From assembly GCA_907163375.1 (NCBI GenBank), contig CAJQUW010016165.1, positions 62,001-126,000 of the forward strand: a stretch of DNA of 64,000 nt, given 5' to 3'. Positions within the stretch are counted from its first letter, which is position 1; the number at the start of each line of letters is the position of its first letter. The notes beneath the pieces were generated by a model that saw only the letters and a program-made list of their open reading frames with translations, ran no database searches and had not been told where the DNA came from. The stretch comes from Prostheceraeus crozeri. Lineage: Eukaryota > Platyhelminthes > Polycladida > Euryleptidae. Below, in pieces: positions 21,337 to 33,480 of this stretch. A program made the translations under genes and the position numbers.

Positions 21337-23208
21337 GATTTGAACTTTGACTCGTCTTTCAGAATGTCATGTGTGAAAGACGAGTCAAAGTTCAAATCTT
21401 ATGTTTACGACAAACGGGCTAAGAAAGACCCCTTTATCTTAGAGGAAGATCGCTTCAATAGAAAATTGCAAGCTCTGAAATCGAAGAAGTTGATAAGTGA
21501 TGAGTTGTTTCAAATGATAAAATCTAATGGATCTCAGCCATCCAGACATTATGGGCGGCCGAAGGTCCACAAGAGCATGAGTGACCCACCATATCGCCCG
21601 ATTCTTAACATGAGAAATTCATATACGTCTAAATTAGCCCAATGGCTTGATTCGGTTTTGAAAAAATATATTCCTCAGCGTTTTGTGCTGAAAGATACTT
21701 TTCATCTTGTTGAGGAATTAAAAGAATTCACAAACGAAAATCCGAATGCTAGCTATCGTGCTTGTAGCTACGATGTTTCGAGTCTCTTTACCAAGATTCC
21801 GGTAAGAAGAACCATTGATCATGTCCTGTCCATGATAGATTTCGGCAATTTTCCTATCAAACGTGAAGCCCTTAAACCTTTACTTGAACTGGCCTGCACC
21901 AATATTCTTTTTACCTTTGATAAAAAACTTTACAATCAGGTGGATGGCATGGCGATGGGATCTAGTTTGGGTTCCACCATGGCCGCGTTTACTATGGACA
22001 TGATCGAAGCGAACTACCAGGGGCAGCCTCCCAAATTTTATGGGAGATATGTGGACGATTGTTTGGCCATTTTTGATAATGATGACCAAGCAAGCTGCTT
22101 TTTGAATTTTTTGAACTCGCTTGATGATAGCATCAAGTTTACCATGGAAACAAGTAAAGACGATCGGATCGTCTTCTTGGATACAAAAATTTGCTGCAAT
22201 TCTGATATCGATATTGATTTTCACATCAAACCTACCAACACTGGCATCTATATGCCTTACTCTGCCTATGCTGCCATGTCGGATAGGTTGTCTGCCATGC
22301 GTTCTTTATTTTACAGAGCTTATAAAATCTGCACTAATCCCAGGCTATACGAAGCTTCGGCGGTTGAGATCTCTAATATCTTTATTAAAAATGGTTTTGA
22401 CAATAAAACCATCAGCCGTATTAAAGAAAAGGTTGAAAGGAATATTGAGTGCGGGGCTTCAACTGTAAATGATTCTCAAGCTGAGAATGAGCGGGCGCAA
22501 GTGAGAAGAGTAGTGTGGTCTGTTCCTTTCATTAGCCAAGCTCAAAATGATTTGAAAAACAAAATTCGCTCTCTGAATGAGTTGCTTCCTCCGAATTTAG
22601 AAGTTAGGCCAGTTTACAAAGTCTGTAAACTGTTAAATCAATTTCCGAATAAAGATAAAATTCCGAGTGATCTAAAATCATCTATCGTATATCAATACGC
22701 TTGTGACCGTTGCGAAATGTGGTACGTCGGCGCCACAAAACGCCACCTCGACACTCGGATGAAGGAACACATGAAGGGTTATCCTTCACCTACTGAAATC
22801 TCTACTCACCCTCATCGTCCTAAAAAAGAAAATTTTTCCATTATTGGTAAATGCAAGCAACCATTTATCCTGGAGTCGATATTCATAAAAAGTAATGAAA
22901 CTCTGGCTAATGAAAGGAACGGATCATACACTCTTTCTTTAAATCTGTAACTTATTTTACGAATTGTACACACTATCTTCTAAATTATTTGAGTAGGTTG
23001 TAACTTTGTGTTTTTATTTTATTTTATTTTATCTGTCTGACTTAAGATTTCTATGCTATTACGTGCCTTCCAGAATGAACAGTTTTCAATGTGACTACGT
23101 ATTTAAGAAAGATTTGTCTTTAATTGTAACTTTCCGCTGAAGATGATCTTGAAAGAAGATTGAAACATGTCCGGTCAAAGCATTTGTTCTTTCTTTTAAA
23201 TAAATAAA
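21337..23208 (+). mobile_element. Penelope-like retroelement, copy 1
   Basis: A 5'-truncated copy containing the RT + GIY-YIG frame and a 3' UTR of about 250 bp that ends TTGTTCTTTCTTTTAAATAA just before a (TA)n tract at 23209-23227. The 5' end carries an inverted duplication of 24 bp of its own sequence (21337-21360 against 21377-21400). Copy 2 (41225-43100, opposite strand) shares coding and 3' sequences almost base for base. Confidence 0.85.
21340..22950 (+). CDS. PLE reverse transcriptase with GIY-YIG endonuclease
   Basis: A 536-codon open frame. The Penelope-like RT core includes a KVHKSMSDPPYRPILNMR block (about residues 75-95), DVSSLF (about 149-154), MAMGSSLGSTMAAF, and the catalytic box YVDD at residues 237-240. 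From about residue 451 a GIY-YIG nuclease follows: YACDRC, WYVGATKRHLDTRMKEH, and a downstream glutamate in FILESIFIK. These enzymes copy the element's RNA after nicking the target. The frame starts at TTG, and the first dozen residues come from a self-inverted duplication, so the natural N-terminus is missing. The frame is open, but several conserved positions have changed relative to copy 2: LYGLPK is HYGRPK, LFTNIP is LFTKIP, LGPT is LGST, and three residues before NYQGQPP are missing. It is probably inactive despite lacking stops. Confidence 0.9.
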   Translation: MNFDSSFRMSCVKDESKFKSYVYDKRAKKDPFILEEDRFNRKLQALKSKKLISDELFQMIKSNGSQPSRHYGRPKVHKSMSDPPYRPILNMRNSYTSKLAQWLDSVLKKYIPQRFVLKDTFHLVEELKEFTNENPNASYRACSYDVSSLFTKIPVRRTIDHVLSMIDFGNFPIKREALKPLLELACTNILFTFDKKLYNQVDGMAMGSSLGSTMAAFTMDMIEANYQGQPPKFYGRYVDDCLAIFDNDDQASCFLNFLNSLDDSIKFTMETSKDDRIVFLDTKICCNSDIDIDFHIKPTNTGIYMPYSAYAAMSDRLSAMRSLFYRAYKICTNPRLYEASAVEISNIFIKNGFDNKTISRIKEKVERNIECGASTVNDSQAENERAQVRRVVWSVPFISQAQNDLKNKIRSLNELLPPNLEVRPVYKVCKLLNQFPNKDKIPSDLKSSIVYQYACDRCEMWYVGATKRHLDTRMKEHMKGYPSPTEISTHPHRPKKENFSIIGKCKQPFILESIFIKSNETLANERNGSYTLSLNL

Positions 23209-23227
23209 TATATATATATATATATAT

Positions 23228-24760
23228 AATTATAATTAATATTCATGGATATCATTGTCCAGCGGTTCTAAAAAGCAGCGGCCATTCTTTCATCATCAAT
23301 AAGTCAAAAACGTTTTGAATCCGTAGGTGGTCTGGAAGGGAGGTTTCAATATATAATTTTTGGATATTCTATGAAGTCGTTTCACCTACATGAATCTGGA
23401 AGTTGAAGGCAACAAAAGGATGCAGCTAATTCAAAATACCACTCATCCCGGCATGATATTTGCACTCTACATCGGAATCACATTCCGAAGCGTATACGTA
23501 GCATGTCAAACTTACCTCATCAATATGGGAAATTTGTGAGACTAATACATACCCGGTAGCAGACAGTACCGGTGCATTACATTGCGGAAGACTTATTTTT
23601 GATAAAAAATGTTGCCCAATCCCGTCAATAGGCCACAAAACTCGCTATTCTACCATGAAAATGTATTCATAAGACCTCAACTTCATGTTTGATAATCAAC
23701 TTTCTATGTACTCATTCAATGCACAGTTTCGTAATTGGAAAGATCTAAATACAAAATCATCATCGGCATTTTCATTAATATGCATGTAAATTCTGTCATG
23801 GTGTATAAACGAACTTTCAAATTGAGTAACTACAACACAACAATTACAATTACAACGCAAGTCTGGATATGTGAGTATATATGCCTGTGCAAATTTGGTT
23901 TTATGCGGCTACATATCATTTTTGTCGATTAATGGTAATATTTGTCAAGAACCAAGTGCATGAAAATTGTAGTCATAACAAGTAGAGACTGACAGATGTC
24001 AAACCCATGACGGGCTAATGAATGAAACTGCAAATAACAGTTTACTAAGAATGCATAACGGTGTTCATGTTTGCCATAGGTCCAAGCGCGTGAAAAATTA
24101 ACCTTTGTCTTGACTTGAGTTTGATAACCTAACCCGCCGACCCTTCGTATGCTGTAAGTTGATTGCAATGACGAACGGAGTCAACAGTGAAAAACATCGG
24201 TCTGTATTAGTGTTGATGTACTGGCATCAGTAATTCAAATGGATTCCCACCCTCGACTTTTGAATATGACGCAGACTTTTGAAAAGATGCAATATCTGAA
24301 CACAATCATTAAATTGGAGGTTTTTATAAGTATGTCTTTTGGAATTGAACATGTTAGAACTGAACTTGAGCTTCTCAGGAATGGACCTGCCTTGATCGGT
24401 ATTCGGAAGTGCACGTTAGTAGAAACACAGAACGTCCGTGATTAGTTCCGATTGCACACAATAATCGGATTCTCTACGCAAAGCAATTACCCCAAAATTG
24501 TTTCTTTCATGTAATTAGTTACTTCTTACTAAAGTGCGTTTAGACATTTTTTATATTGGTGGTAGGCAACAATAACATGCGGTTATCTAATTGTTATCAA
24601 AATCTGTACCACATTTATTCACGACAGTTTCCTTGCAATCAAAATCTCTCCCTAATTAATTCGCGTAAACAACTTTATTATCAATGTTGACTACGCAAAA
24701 CATGTATTACAAATCAAATATTTCATCTGGTAAGCGGTTGTGTCAGTTGCTGGTTTGCAG
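23228..24760. other. No recognisable gene
   Basis: About 1.5 kb of apparently unique sequence between PLE copy 1 and the tandem array. Short frames at 23426-23638, 23735-24168 and 24239-24445 have no recognisable domain. Confidence 0.35.
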
Positions 24761-24762
24761 TA

Positions 24763-25791
24763 CACTGTAAATCGCTGGATACGAAAATTACATACAAACA
24801 TATACCAAATCCACATAAAAATTGAAACTAACATCTGATACGAGATTCTCGTATGTTCGCAGAGATCTGGTATGTTTTTCATATGACACCTTACTAATTT
24901 TCGTATGCGATTGGTATATAGCGATACGAACGAACTATTCCATCTGTGATTGGCTGCTTTACAATGAAATACGAGTTGTTTGTATGTTTTATACACGAGG
25001 CCCGATGGAAATTGGTCCTCATTCGTATGTGTTTCGTATGAAGAGCTTTAAGTCAAATGGCAAAAAATAAGTTATATTACATACTACTGTCAAATAACTC
25101 TTTTCCAGTAATACCAGTCGTGAATATTTCTTTGTGAAAGTGTGGCATTTAGCTAGATTAGATTTATTGTGAAATTAAGGCCGCATGTCATCGTTGCTAC
25201 TTGTGTAATGACATTCACAATACTCATAATTATCTCATTTCATGAACTAAGTTGCTAAACATCAATTCATTCAAACAATATCTTTCGCGAAATCACGTTG
25301 ACTTATATATCTCAAAAATAACTATTTTTGCGTTCATGAATTATAATGTGTTTCTATTTTGAATTTATAATAATTATGCTTAGTTTCAAAATTACATAAT
25401 GCATAATTGTTGATGGTTAAATACTTATTGATTATTCATGAAATGCCTTAGACTTACGTGTATTAAAATCGAATTCAGTATTGTAAGTTTCACTATTAAA
25501 TTTCATTATCTCACTACTCACAAAACAGTAGTAAAGATTAGTGTAATCTTTATTAACAAACGGCCTTAAATCAACATGCTTTGGACATGATTGATGTTTG
25601 CTTTTGAGATTGTGCTGGTATGGCTTTAGTATGTAAAGCATACCACATTTGAAATAACCATGGACATTAATATGTCCATGGAAATAACATACGAAAAAAC
25701 TACAAATATATACCAAGAGAAAACAGAAATATACCAAATTAATTTTGGTTTGCATCCTTCGTATGTGATTGGCATTGAGCGATTTACAGTG
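24763..25791. mobile_element. Tc1/mariner-type MITE, unit 1 (1029 bp)
   Basis: 14-bp terminal inverted repeats, CACTGTAAATCGCT (24763-24776) and AGCGATTTACAGTG (25778-25791), are flanked by TA on both sides, the Tc1/mariner-type target duplication. The interior is rich in CGTATG/CATACG words, mostly near the two ends. A 30-bp hairpin insertion at 25658-25687 is absent from copies A and B. No protein is encoded. Confidence 0.85.
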
Positions 25792-28223
25792 TAGGTACAA
25801 TATTGGTTTTTCGCAACCCAAAAAAAGTAATAAATTGTCAAAACCACAGTTCCTTAACATTCATTTAACATTATATATTGTCATTTTCTACAAACAATCG
25901 ACAGCATTGGATATTAAAACCGAAAAATGAGGACCAATTCTATTGGTATTGGTGGCTGTTATAAAGTCTCAATCTAACGAACTTGTTGTTCATACTATTG
26001 ACACGGCTGAGATATATTTCAGATTAACGCGTGTCTAAATGCTCTTTTAAAAATTCACAGATTGCTTCAAGTCTAGGCTAAAATAAGATCATTAATTTGA
26101 ATTTTGGGATGCCTACAAATGTCTGGGTACGCATAATCAATCTGACTTTGGCAACCTGTCACCGGTGTGTGTCTGTTTCAGTAAAAAAACAAGACCATTT
26201 ACGTATAAAAGTTAATTCTTTTTTAACTTCTACGGTTAATTGACAAAACAGAACGATAACTCATGGAATTAACGGTCGCTAACACAATTACCGTTGTAAT
26301 TTCAACTGGTGCAATCATGTGCGAACAGCTGTAAACACGTGGGTTATCATTTTAAAAATGAACTTAAGCTGCTCGGTGTCCCGAACAATTCCTGCCCACG
26401 TCAGGATAGGCGGTTTCAACACGATGACCCTTCTAGCCTTTATATAGTATAGTATAGTATCTGATTTCTGTGGTCGTAGTGTTAATGTTTCTCCAAATGG
26501 GGAGGTCGTCATTAATTCATTTTTAATCATATTTTCATTTAGAGATATTTTGCTTCGTTTACAGGCATCAACATTTTCGAAATAACATAATAACGTGCTG
26601 ATACCTGTTGGTAAATTAAAACAACTTTCATGATTGTATTTGATATTTTATTGCTTGAGGAGGCTTCACAAAATTAGGCAGTAAAGAATGATTCTTTCTT
26701 ATAGCGAATGATTGATTGCATGCTGGAAAAATCAAAGGAGCTTTCGGATATTTCACTGTAACGGAGCTCGTGATTGTCGCTTGGTCCACATTTTCACAAT
26801 GTGTATGGTCTGTTGCATGGCAATTCATAGGATATTCCATTAAATTACAGCATGTGATTCAACTGGCATGAGCTTGGACAGATCATATAATACTAGTGAT
26901 ATTCTAAAGTATAGATATCAAACATCAAAACAAACTATAAAATAAAGAATCTTTATAAAAAGATTAACGCAGGAAAATCAATAACAGCAAGCTTATAAAA
27001 TCATTGGCATAATTGCACCACCAGGAATTGAGGAAGATGACCGCAACAGAATCGTGGATTGTCATGTCAGTTTAATAAAGCTAGCTCACCTCTAGAACTT
27101 GAAACAAAGAGCTCTTGGCTAAAAATTGAGAGACCATTGATCTAAAAATATTGCACGAGTTCTCACATTCCACATCCTAAAAGCAACAAGGAAGCTGACT
27201 GATATGGTAAAGAGGATATTGCTGATACTATGGTTGCATTTTCTGTCAAGTGATTTCAATTCTAGAAATTATTTACATGATGGATTGAAAACTCACAGGT
27301 ATTGGATGGGAAAGCCCACTTCATTTGTTTTAAATATTTCTTTTATCTTTACTTATGGAATTTCAGTTCCTTTGAAGCGTGGTCAAACATAGTGATTATG
27401 GCCAACCGCTAGCGCCGATGTTATGTAGCTCGTTATGTCGAAACTGTGATGCAGCTAAATGAAGACAGAACTATCTGATAGCGACGAAGGCAGTTTCCAT
27501 AGAGTAAGTATATTAGGCAGATTGGTAACTCCACATTTATTAAATCCCCAATGTGTATACACCTTCGATTTTATTAAATGATCTGAAGATGGATACAGTC
27601 GGAATTGTTTCCAAGTGTGAGACATGCACATTCATGCAGTTTTGAAGAAATTACAACGGAATTGCCTGATCATGATAGCATAAAGCAGAAAGATGATATC
27701 ATTTTACAGGTTCTCCGTGTCATGACAGCCTTGGAGAGGTAATGTTTGTTAAATTGGCAACTCGATGACCTGCTATTGCTTTCATGCTGAACCTCAAGAG
27801 AATCTTCTTATGCGTCATCACTTCATAAGGAACCTGCCACTGGTAAAGCAAAATAGCAGAAAGAAAGACGATGATTTCAATTAACTTTGAAAGATGTAAA
27901 TGGGTCCACATCACATTCAGATTCAACAACTGAGACATAAATTTAGTGAATTGTAAATTCATGACGATGAAAATTTAATTAACAGCATGGAATTTCAGCC
28001 ACGACAGCACAGAAAGATCTCGACTTTTTCATAAAGACTTCCATTATGATGCCGTTCATGAGATTTCCTCGATCATCAGCATAATTTCCTCTTAGTTACG
28101 ATGCTTGTTAGCGAATGTTCATTTCCTTTGATATCCAACTTGTTTCATACTTACAAAGGGGCGTCATGTCGGTAGTATTTAAATTGGCAAAAATTTAGCT
28201 TTTTCAAAAACTGCTCAAATAAT

Positions 28224-28341
28224 TGAAAAAAAATTGATTGCCACTGGCTTCGCAGGAATTCCTGCGAAGCCAGTGGCAATCAATTTTTTTTTCAATTACT
28301 CATCCAGGAATGGCCTCATTATACCATATGTATCAGCATGA
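28224..28341. mobile_element. 118-bp palindromic insertion, unit 1
   Basis: A 9-bp direct repeat TCAAATAAT (28215-28223 and 28342-28350) flanks a 118-bp segment. Comparison with the empty paralogue near 6521 supports an insertion. Its first part is a near-perfect palindrome, 28221-28297, with the axis between 28258 and 28259 and a single extra T in one arm. The remaining roughly 45 bp (CATCCAGGAATGGCCTCATT and following) is not palindromic. It matches no superfamily I know. Confidence 0.75.
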
Positions 28342-29121
28342 TCAAATAATGTTTTGGAACGCAGGAACGTAATCTCCGCAAAAAAATGAATCTTTTCATA
28401 AAAAAATTCTCACTGTATACAGATACTTTTTTGGGGCGACACTCTACCTACATATATTTACTCTATGGCAGTTTCCATATTATATATGCTCCAAGCAGTG
28501 AAGTGCATTTGGAATCTGCCACGGACGAGCGACTAGGTGAGTGATTTGATGCAATTACATTACTAACAACATCCATGTATATTAAATAGACTGCAATGTT
28601 GCGGATGAGAATGATCACAAGCTTTCTAAAAGCGTTGCATTGCGTAGGCCTTGACTAGATCAGCCAACTGTTGTGGTCATCTCTGCGCTTTTAACATCTA
28701 TCCTAATACTTCTTTCATTGATGTTCTTCTTCTACAATAATACTTGCAGTTTGAATTGTTGATGATATTTCTGTTTTCGGTACTTGTAATTTCCGTTTCC
28801 AGTGCTAAGTCTTCCTGTCGAATTCACCATTTCGCAACAAAAGCCTTTGCCTAAATCATCAGATATGTGAACACAGATGGTCTTATTTCATGAGATGATT
28901 TTTCTTTGTAGATAGCATAAGTTTACTGATAGGAAGCCATCCATCAGTGAAGAAGCCGATCACTTCTATGAAAGAAAACGGATCTGTCGTTCGATAGTGT
29001 CTTTGTTACGATTGGTCATCAAGCCTGCCATGAGCAAATTTTTCCCTGCAATGTTTTGCAATGAGGATATTTCATTATTTTGTTGTAATTAATGAACCGA
29101 GGATGAAACTGTAACCACGTA

Positions 29122-30151
29122 CACTGTAAATCGCTGGATACGAAAATTACATACAAACATATACCAAATCCACATAAAAATTGAAACTAACATCTGATAC
29201 GAGATTCTCGTATGTTTGCAGAGATCTAGTATGTTTTTCATATGACACCTTACTAATTTTCGTATTTGATTGGTATATAGCGATACTAACGAACTATTCC
29301 ATCTGTGATTGGCTGCTTTACAATGAAATACGAGCTGTTGGTATGTTTTATACACGAGGCCCGATGGAAATTGGTCCTCATTCGTATGTGTTTCGTATGA
29401 AGAGCTTTAAGTCAAATGGCAAAAAAATAAGTTATATTACATACTACTGTCAAATAACTCTTTTCCAGTAATACCAGTCGTGAATATTTCTTTGTGAAAG
29501 TGTGGCATTTAGCTAGATTAGATTTATTGTGAAATTAAGGCCGCATGTCATCGTTGCTACTTGTGTAATGACATTCACAATACTCATAATTATCTCATTT
29601 CATGAACTAAGTTGCTAAACATCAATTCATTCAAACAATATCTTTCGCGAAATCACGTTGACTTATATATCTCAAACATAACAATTTTTGCGTTCATGAA
29701 TTATAATGTGTTTCTATTTTGAATTTATAATAATAATGCTTAGTTTCAAAGTTACATAATGCATAATTGTTGATGGTTAAATACTTATTGATTATTCATG
29801 AAATGCCTTAGACTTACGTATATTAAAATCGAATTCAGTATTGTAAGTTTCACTATTAAATTTCATTATCTCACTACTCACAAAACAGTAGTAAAGATTA
29901 GTGTAATCTTTATTAACAAACGGCCTTAAATCAACATGCTTTGGACATGATTGATGTTTGCTTTTGAGATTGTGCTGGTATGGCTTTAGTATGTAAAGCA
30001 TACCACATTTGAAATAACCATGGACATTAATATGTCCATGGAAATAACATACGAAAAAACTACAAATATATACCAAGAGAAAACAGAAATATACCAAATT
30101 AATTTTGGTTTGCATCCTTCGTATGTGATTGGCATTGAGCGATTTACAGTG
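29122..30151. mobile_element. Tc1/mariner-type MITE, unit 2
   Basis: Same structure as the unit 1 copy: CACTGTAAATCGCT/AGCGATTTACAGTG ends and TA flanks, with one extra A in the A-run at about 29420. It is non-coding. Confidence 0.85.
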
Positions 30152-32583
30152 TAGGTACAATATTGGTTTTTCGCAACCCAAAAAAAGTAATAAATTGTCA
30201 AAACCACAGTTCCTTAACATTCATTTAACATTATATATTGTCATTTTCTACAAACAATCGACAGCATTGGATATTAAAACCGAAAAATGAGGACCAATTC
30301 TATTGGTATTGGTGGCTGTTATAAAGTCTCAATCTAACGAACTTGTTGTTCATACTATTGACACGGCTGAGATATATTTCAGATTAACGCGTGTCTAAAT
30401 GCTCTTTTAAAAATTCACAGATTGCTTCAAGTCTAGGCTAAAATAAGATCATTAATTTGAATTTTGGGATGCCTACAAATGTCTGGGTACGCATAATCAA
30501 TCTGACTTTGGCAACCTGTCACCGGTGTGTGTCTGTTTCAGTAAAAAAACAAGACCATTTACGTATAAAAGTTAATTCTTTTTTAACTTCTACGGTTAAT
30601 TGACAAAACAGAACGATAACTCATGGAATTAACGGTCGCTAACACAATTACCGTTGTAATTTCAACTGGTGCAATCATGTGCGAACAGCTGTAAACACGT
30701 GGGTTATCATTTTAAAAATGAACTTAAGCTGCTCGGTGTCCCGAACAATTCCTGCCCACGTCAGGATAGGCGGTTTCAACACGATGACCCTTCTAGCCTT
30801 TATATAGTATAGTATAGTATCTGATTTCTGTGGTCGTAGTGTTAATGTTTCTCCAAATGGGGAGGTCGTCATTAATTCATTTTTAATCATATTTTCATTT
30901 AGAGATATTTTGCTTCGTTTACAGGCATCAACATTTTCGAAATAACATAATAACGTGCTGATACCTGTTGGTAAATTAAAACAACTTTCATGATTGTATT
31001 TGATATTTTATTGCTTGAGGAGGCTTCACAAAATTAGGCAGTAAAGAATGATTCTTTCTTATAGCGAATGATTGATTGCATGCTGGAAAAATCAAAGGAG
31101 CTTTCGGATATTTCACTGTAACGGAGCTCGTGATTGTCGCTTGGTCCACATTTTCACAATGTGTATGGTCTGTTGCATGGCAATTCATAGGATATTCCAT
31201 TAAATTACAGCATGTGATTCAACTGGCATGAGCTTGGACAGATCATATAATACTAGTGATATTCTAAAGTATAGATATCAAACATCAAAACAAACTATAA
31301 AATAAAGAATCTTTATAAAAAGATTAACGCAGGAAAATCAATAACAGCAAGCTTATAAAATCATTGGCATAATTGCACCACCAGGAATTGAGGAAGATGA
31401 CCGCAACAGAATCGTGGATTGTCATGTCAGTTTAATAAAGCTAGCTCACCTCTAGAACTTGAAACAAAGAGCTCTTGGCTAAAAATTGAGAGACCATTGA
31501 TCTAAAAATATTGCACGAGTTCTCACATTCCACACCCTAAAAGCAACAAGGAAGCTGACTGATATGGTAAAGAGGATATTGCTGATACTATGGTTGCATT
31601 TTCTGTCAAGTGATTTCAATTCTAGAAATTATTTACATGATGGATTGAAAACTCACAGGTATTGGATGGGAAAGCCCACTTCATTTGTTTTAAATATTTC
31701 TTTTATCTTTACTTATGGAATTTCAGTTCCTTTGAAGCGTGGTCAAACATAGTGATTATGGCCAACCGCTAGCGCCGATGTTATGTAGCTCGTTATGTCG
31801 AAACTGTGATGCAGCTAAATGAAGACAGAACTATCTGATAGCGACGAAGGCAGTTTCCATAGAGTAAGTATATTAGGCAGATTGGTAACTCCACATTTAT
31901 TAAATCCCCAATGTGTATACACCTTCGATTTTATTAAATGATCTGAAGATGGATACAGTCGGAATTTTTTCCAAGTGTGAGACATGCACATTCATGCAGT
32001 TTTGAAGAAATTACAACGGAATTGCCTGATCATGATAGCATAAAGCAGAAAGATGATATCATTTTACAGGTTCTCCGTGTCATGACAGCCTTGGAGAGGT
32101 AATGTTTGTTAAATTGGCAACTCGATGACCTGCTATTGCTTTCATGCTGAACCTCAAGAGAATCTTCTTATGCGTCATCACTTCATAAGGAACCTGCCAC
32201 TGGTAAAGCAAAATAGCAGAAAGAAAGACGATGATTTCAATTAACTTTGAAAGATGTAAATGGGTCCACATCACATTCAGATTCAACAACTGAGACATAA
32301 ATTTAGTGAATTGTAAATTCATGACGATGAAAATTTAATTAACAGCATGGAATTTCAGCCACGACAGCACAGAAAGATCTCGACTTTTTCATAAAGACTT
32401 CCATTATGATGCCGTTCATGAGATTTCCTCGATCATCAGCATAATTTCCTCTTAGTTACGATGCTTGTTAGCGAATGTTCATTTCCTTTGATATCCAACT
32501 TGTTTCATACTTACAAAGGGGCGTCATGTCGGTAGTATTTAAATTGGCAAAAATTTAGCTTTTTCAAAAACTGCTCAAATAAT

Positions 32584-32701
32584 TGAAAAAAAATTGATTG
32601 CCACTGGCTTCGCAGGAATTCCTGCGAAGCCAGTGGCAATCAATTTTTTTTTCAATTACTCATCCAGGAATGGCCTCATTATACCATATGTATCAGCATG
32701 A
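32584..32701. mobile_element. 118-bp palindromic insertion, unit 2
   Basis: Same insertion as in unit 1, flanked by TCAAATAAT at 32575-32583 and 32702-32710. The centre CGCAGGAATTCCTGCG is intact. Confidence 0.75.
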
Positions 32702-33480
32702 TCAAATAATGTTTTGGAACGCAGGAACGTAATCTCCGCAAAAAAATGAATCTTTTCATAAAAAAATTCTCACTGTATACAGATACTTTTTTGGGGCGAC
32801 ACTCTACCTACATATATTTACTCTATGGCAGTTTCCATATTATATATGCTCCAAGCAGTGAAGTGCATTTGGAATCTGCCACGGACGAGCGACTAGGTGA
32901 GTGATTTGATGCAATTACATTACTGACAACATCCATGTATATTAAATAGACTGCAATGTTGCGGATGGGAATGATCACAAGCTTTCTAAAAGCGTTGCAT
33001 TGCGTAGGCCTTGACTAGATCAGCCAACTGTTGTGGTCATCTCTGCGCTTTTAACATCTATCCTAATACTTCTTTCATTGATGTTCTTCTTCTACAATAA
33101 TACTTGCAGTTTGAATTGTTGATGATATTTCTGTTTTCGGTACTTGTAATTTCCGTTTCCAGTGCTAAGTCTTCCTGTCGAATTCACCATTTCGCAACAA
33201 AAGCCTTTGCCTAAATCATCAGATATGTGAACACAGATGGTCTTATTTCATGAGATGATTTTTCTTTGTAGATAGCATAAATTTAGTGATAGGAAGCCAT
33301 CCATCAATGAAGAAGCCGATCAGTTCTATGAAAAAAAACGGATCTGTCGTTCGATAGTGTCTTTGTACGATTGGTCATCAAGCCTGCCATGAGCAAATTT
33401 TTCCCTGCAATGTTTTGCAATGAGGATATTTCATTATTTTGTTGTAATTAATGAACCGAGGATGAAACTGTAACCACGTA

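Larger units (their letters stand above)
24762..29120 (+). repeat. Tandem array unit 1 (4359 bp)
   Basis: First of three head-to-tail, nearly identical units. Each begins with TACACTGTAAATCGCTGGAT (MITE left end) and consists of a MITE of about 1.03 kb plus about 3.3 kb of spacer. The left flank (TGGTTTGCAG) differs from the sequence preceding units 2 and 3 (GTAACCACG), fixing the array edge at the MITE tip. Open frames of 62-142 codons recur in each unit only because the units are recent copies; none resembles a known protein. The spacer contains the diverged repeat also found at 5770-6650 and a palindromic insertion. Confidence 0.9.
29121..33479 (+). repeat. Tandem array unit 2 (4359 bp)
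   Basis: Same content as unit 1. Visible differences are few: for example T for C in the GTATGTTTGCAG block at about 29216, and CACACCCTAA at about 31530 where the other units have CACATCCTAA. Near 33281-33340 a cluster of substitutions occurs that units 1 and 3 do not share. Confidence 0.9.

Noticed and set aside
23139-23180. Hammerhead-ribozyme-like core in the PLE 3' UTR (CTGAAGA ... GAAAC)
   Set aside because: PLEs can carry hammerhead motifs and the two core words are present, but stem II pairs only after leaving unpaired bases next to the core, and I found no partner for stem III, so the fold is not supported.
25432-25860. 142-codon minus-strand protein repeated in every array unit
   Set aside because: It lies across the MITE right end and its flank, recurs only because the units are recent copies, and independent MITE copies do not keep the frame.
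26628-26840. 70-codon spacer ORF present three times
   Set aside because: Conservation reflects recent duplication, not selection; no known domain and no gene signals around it.
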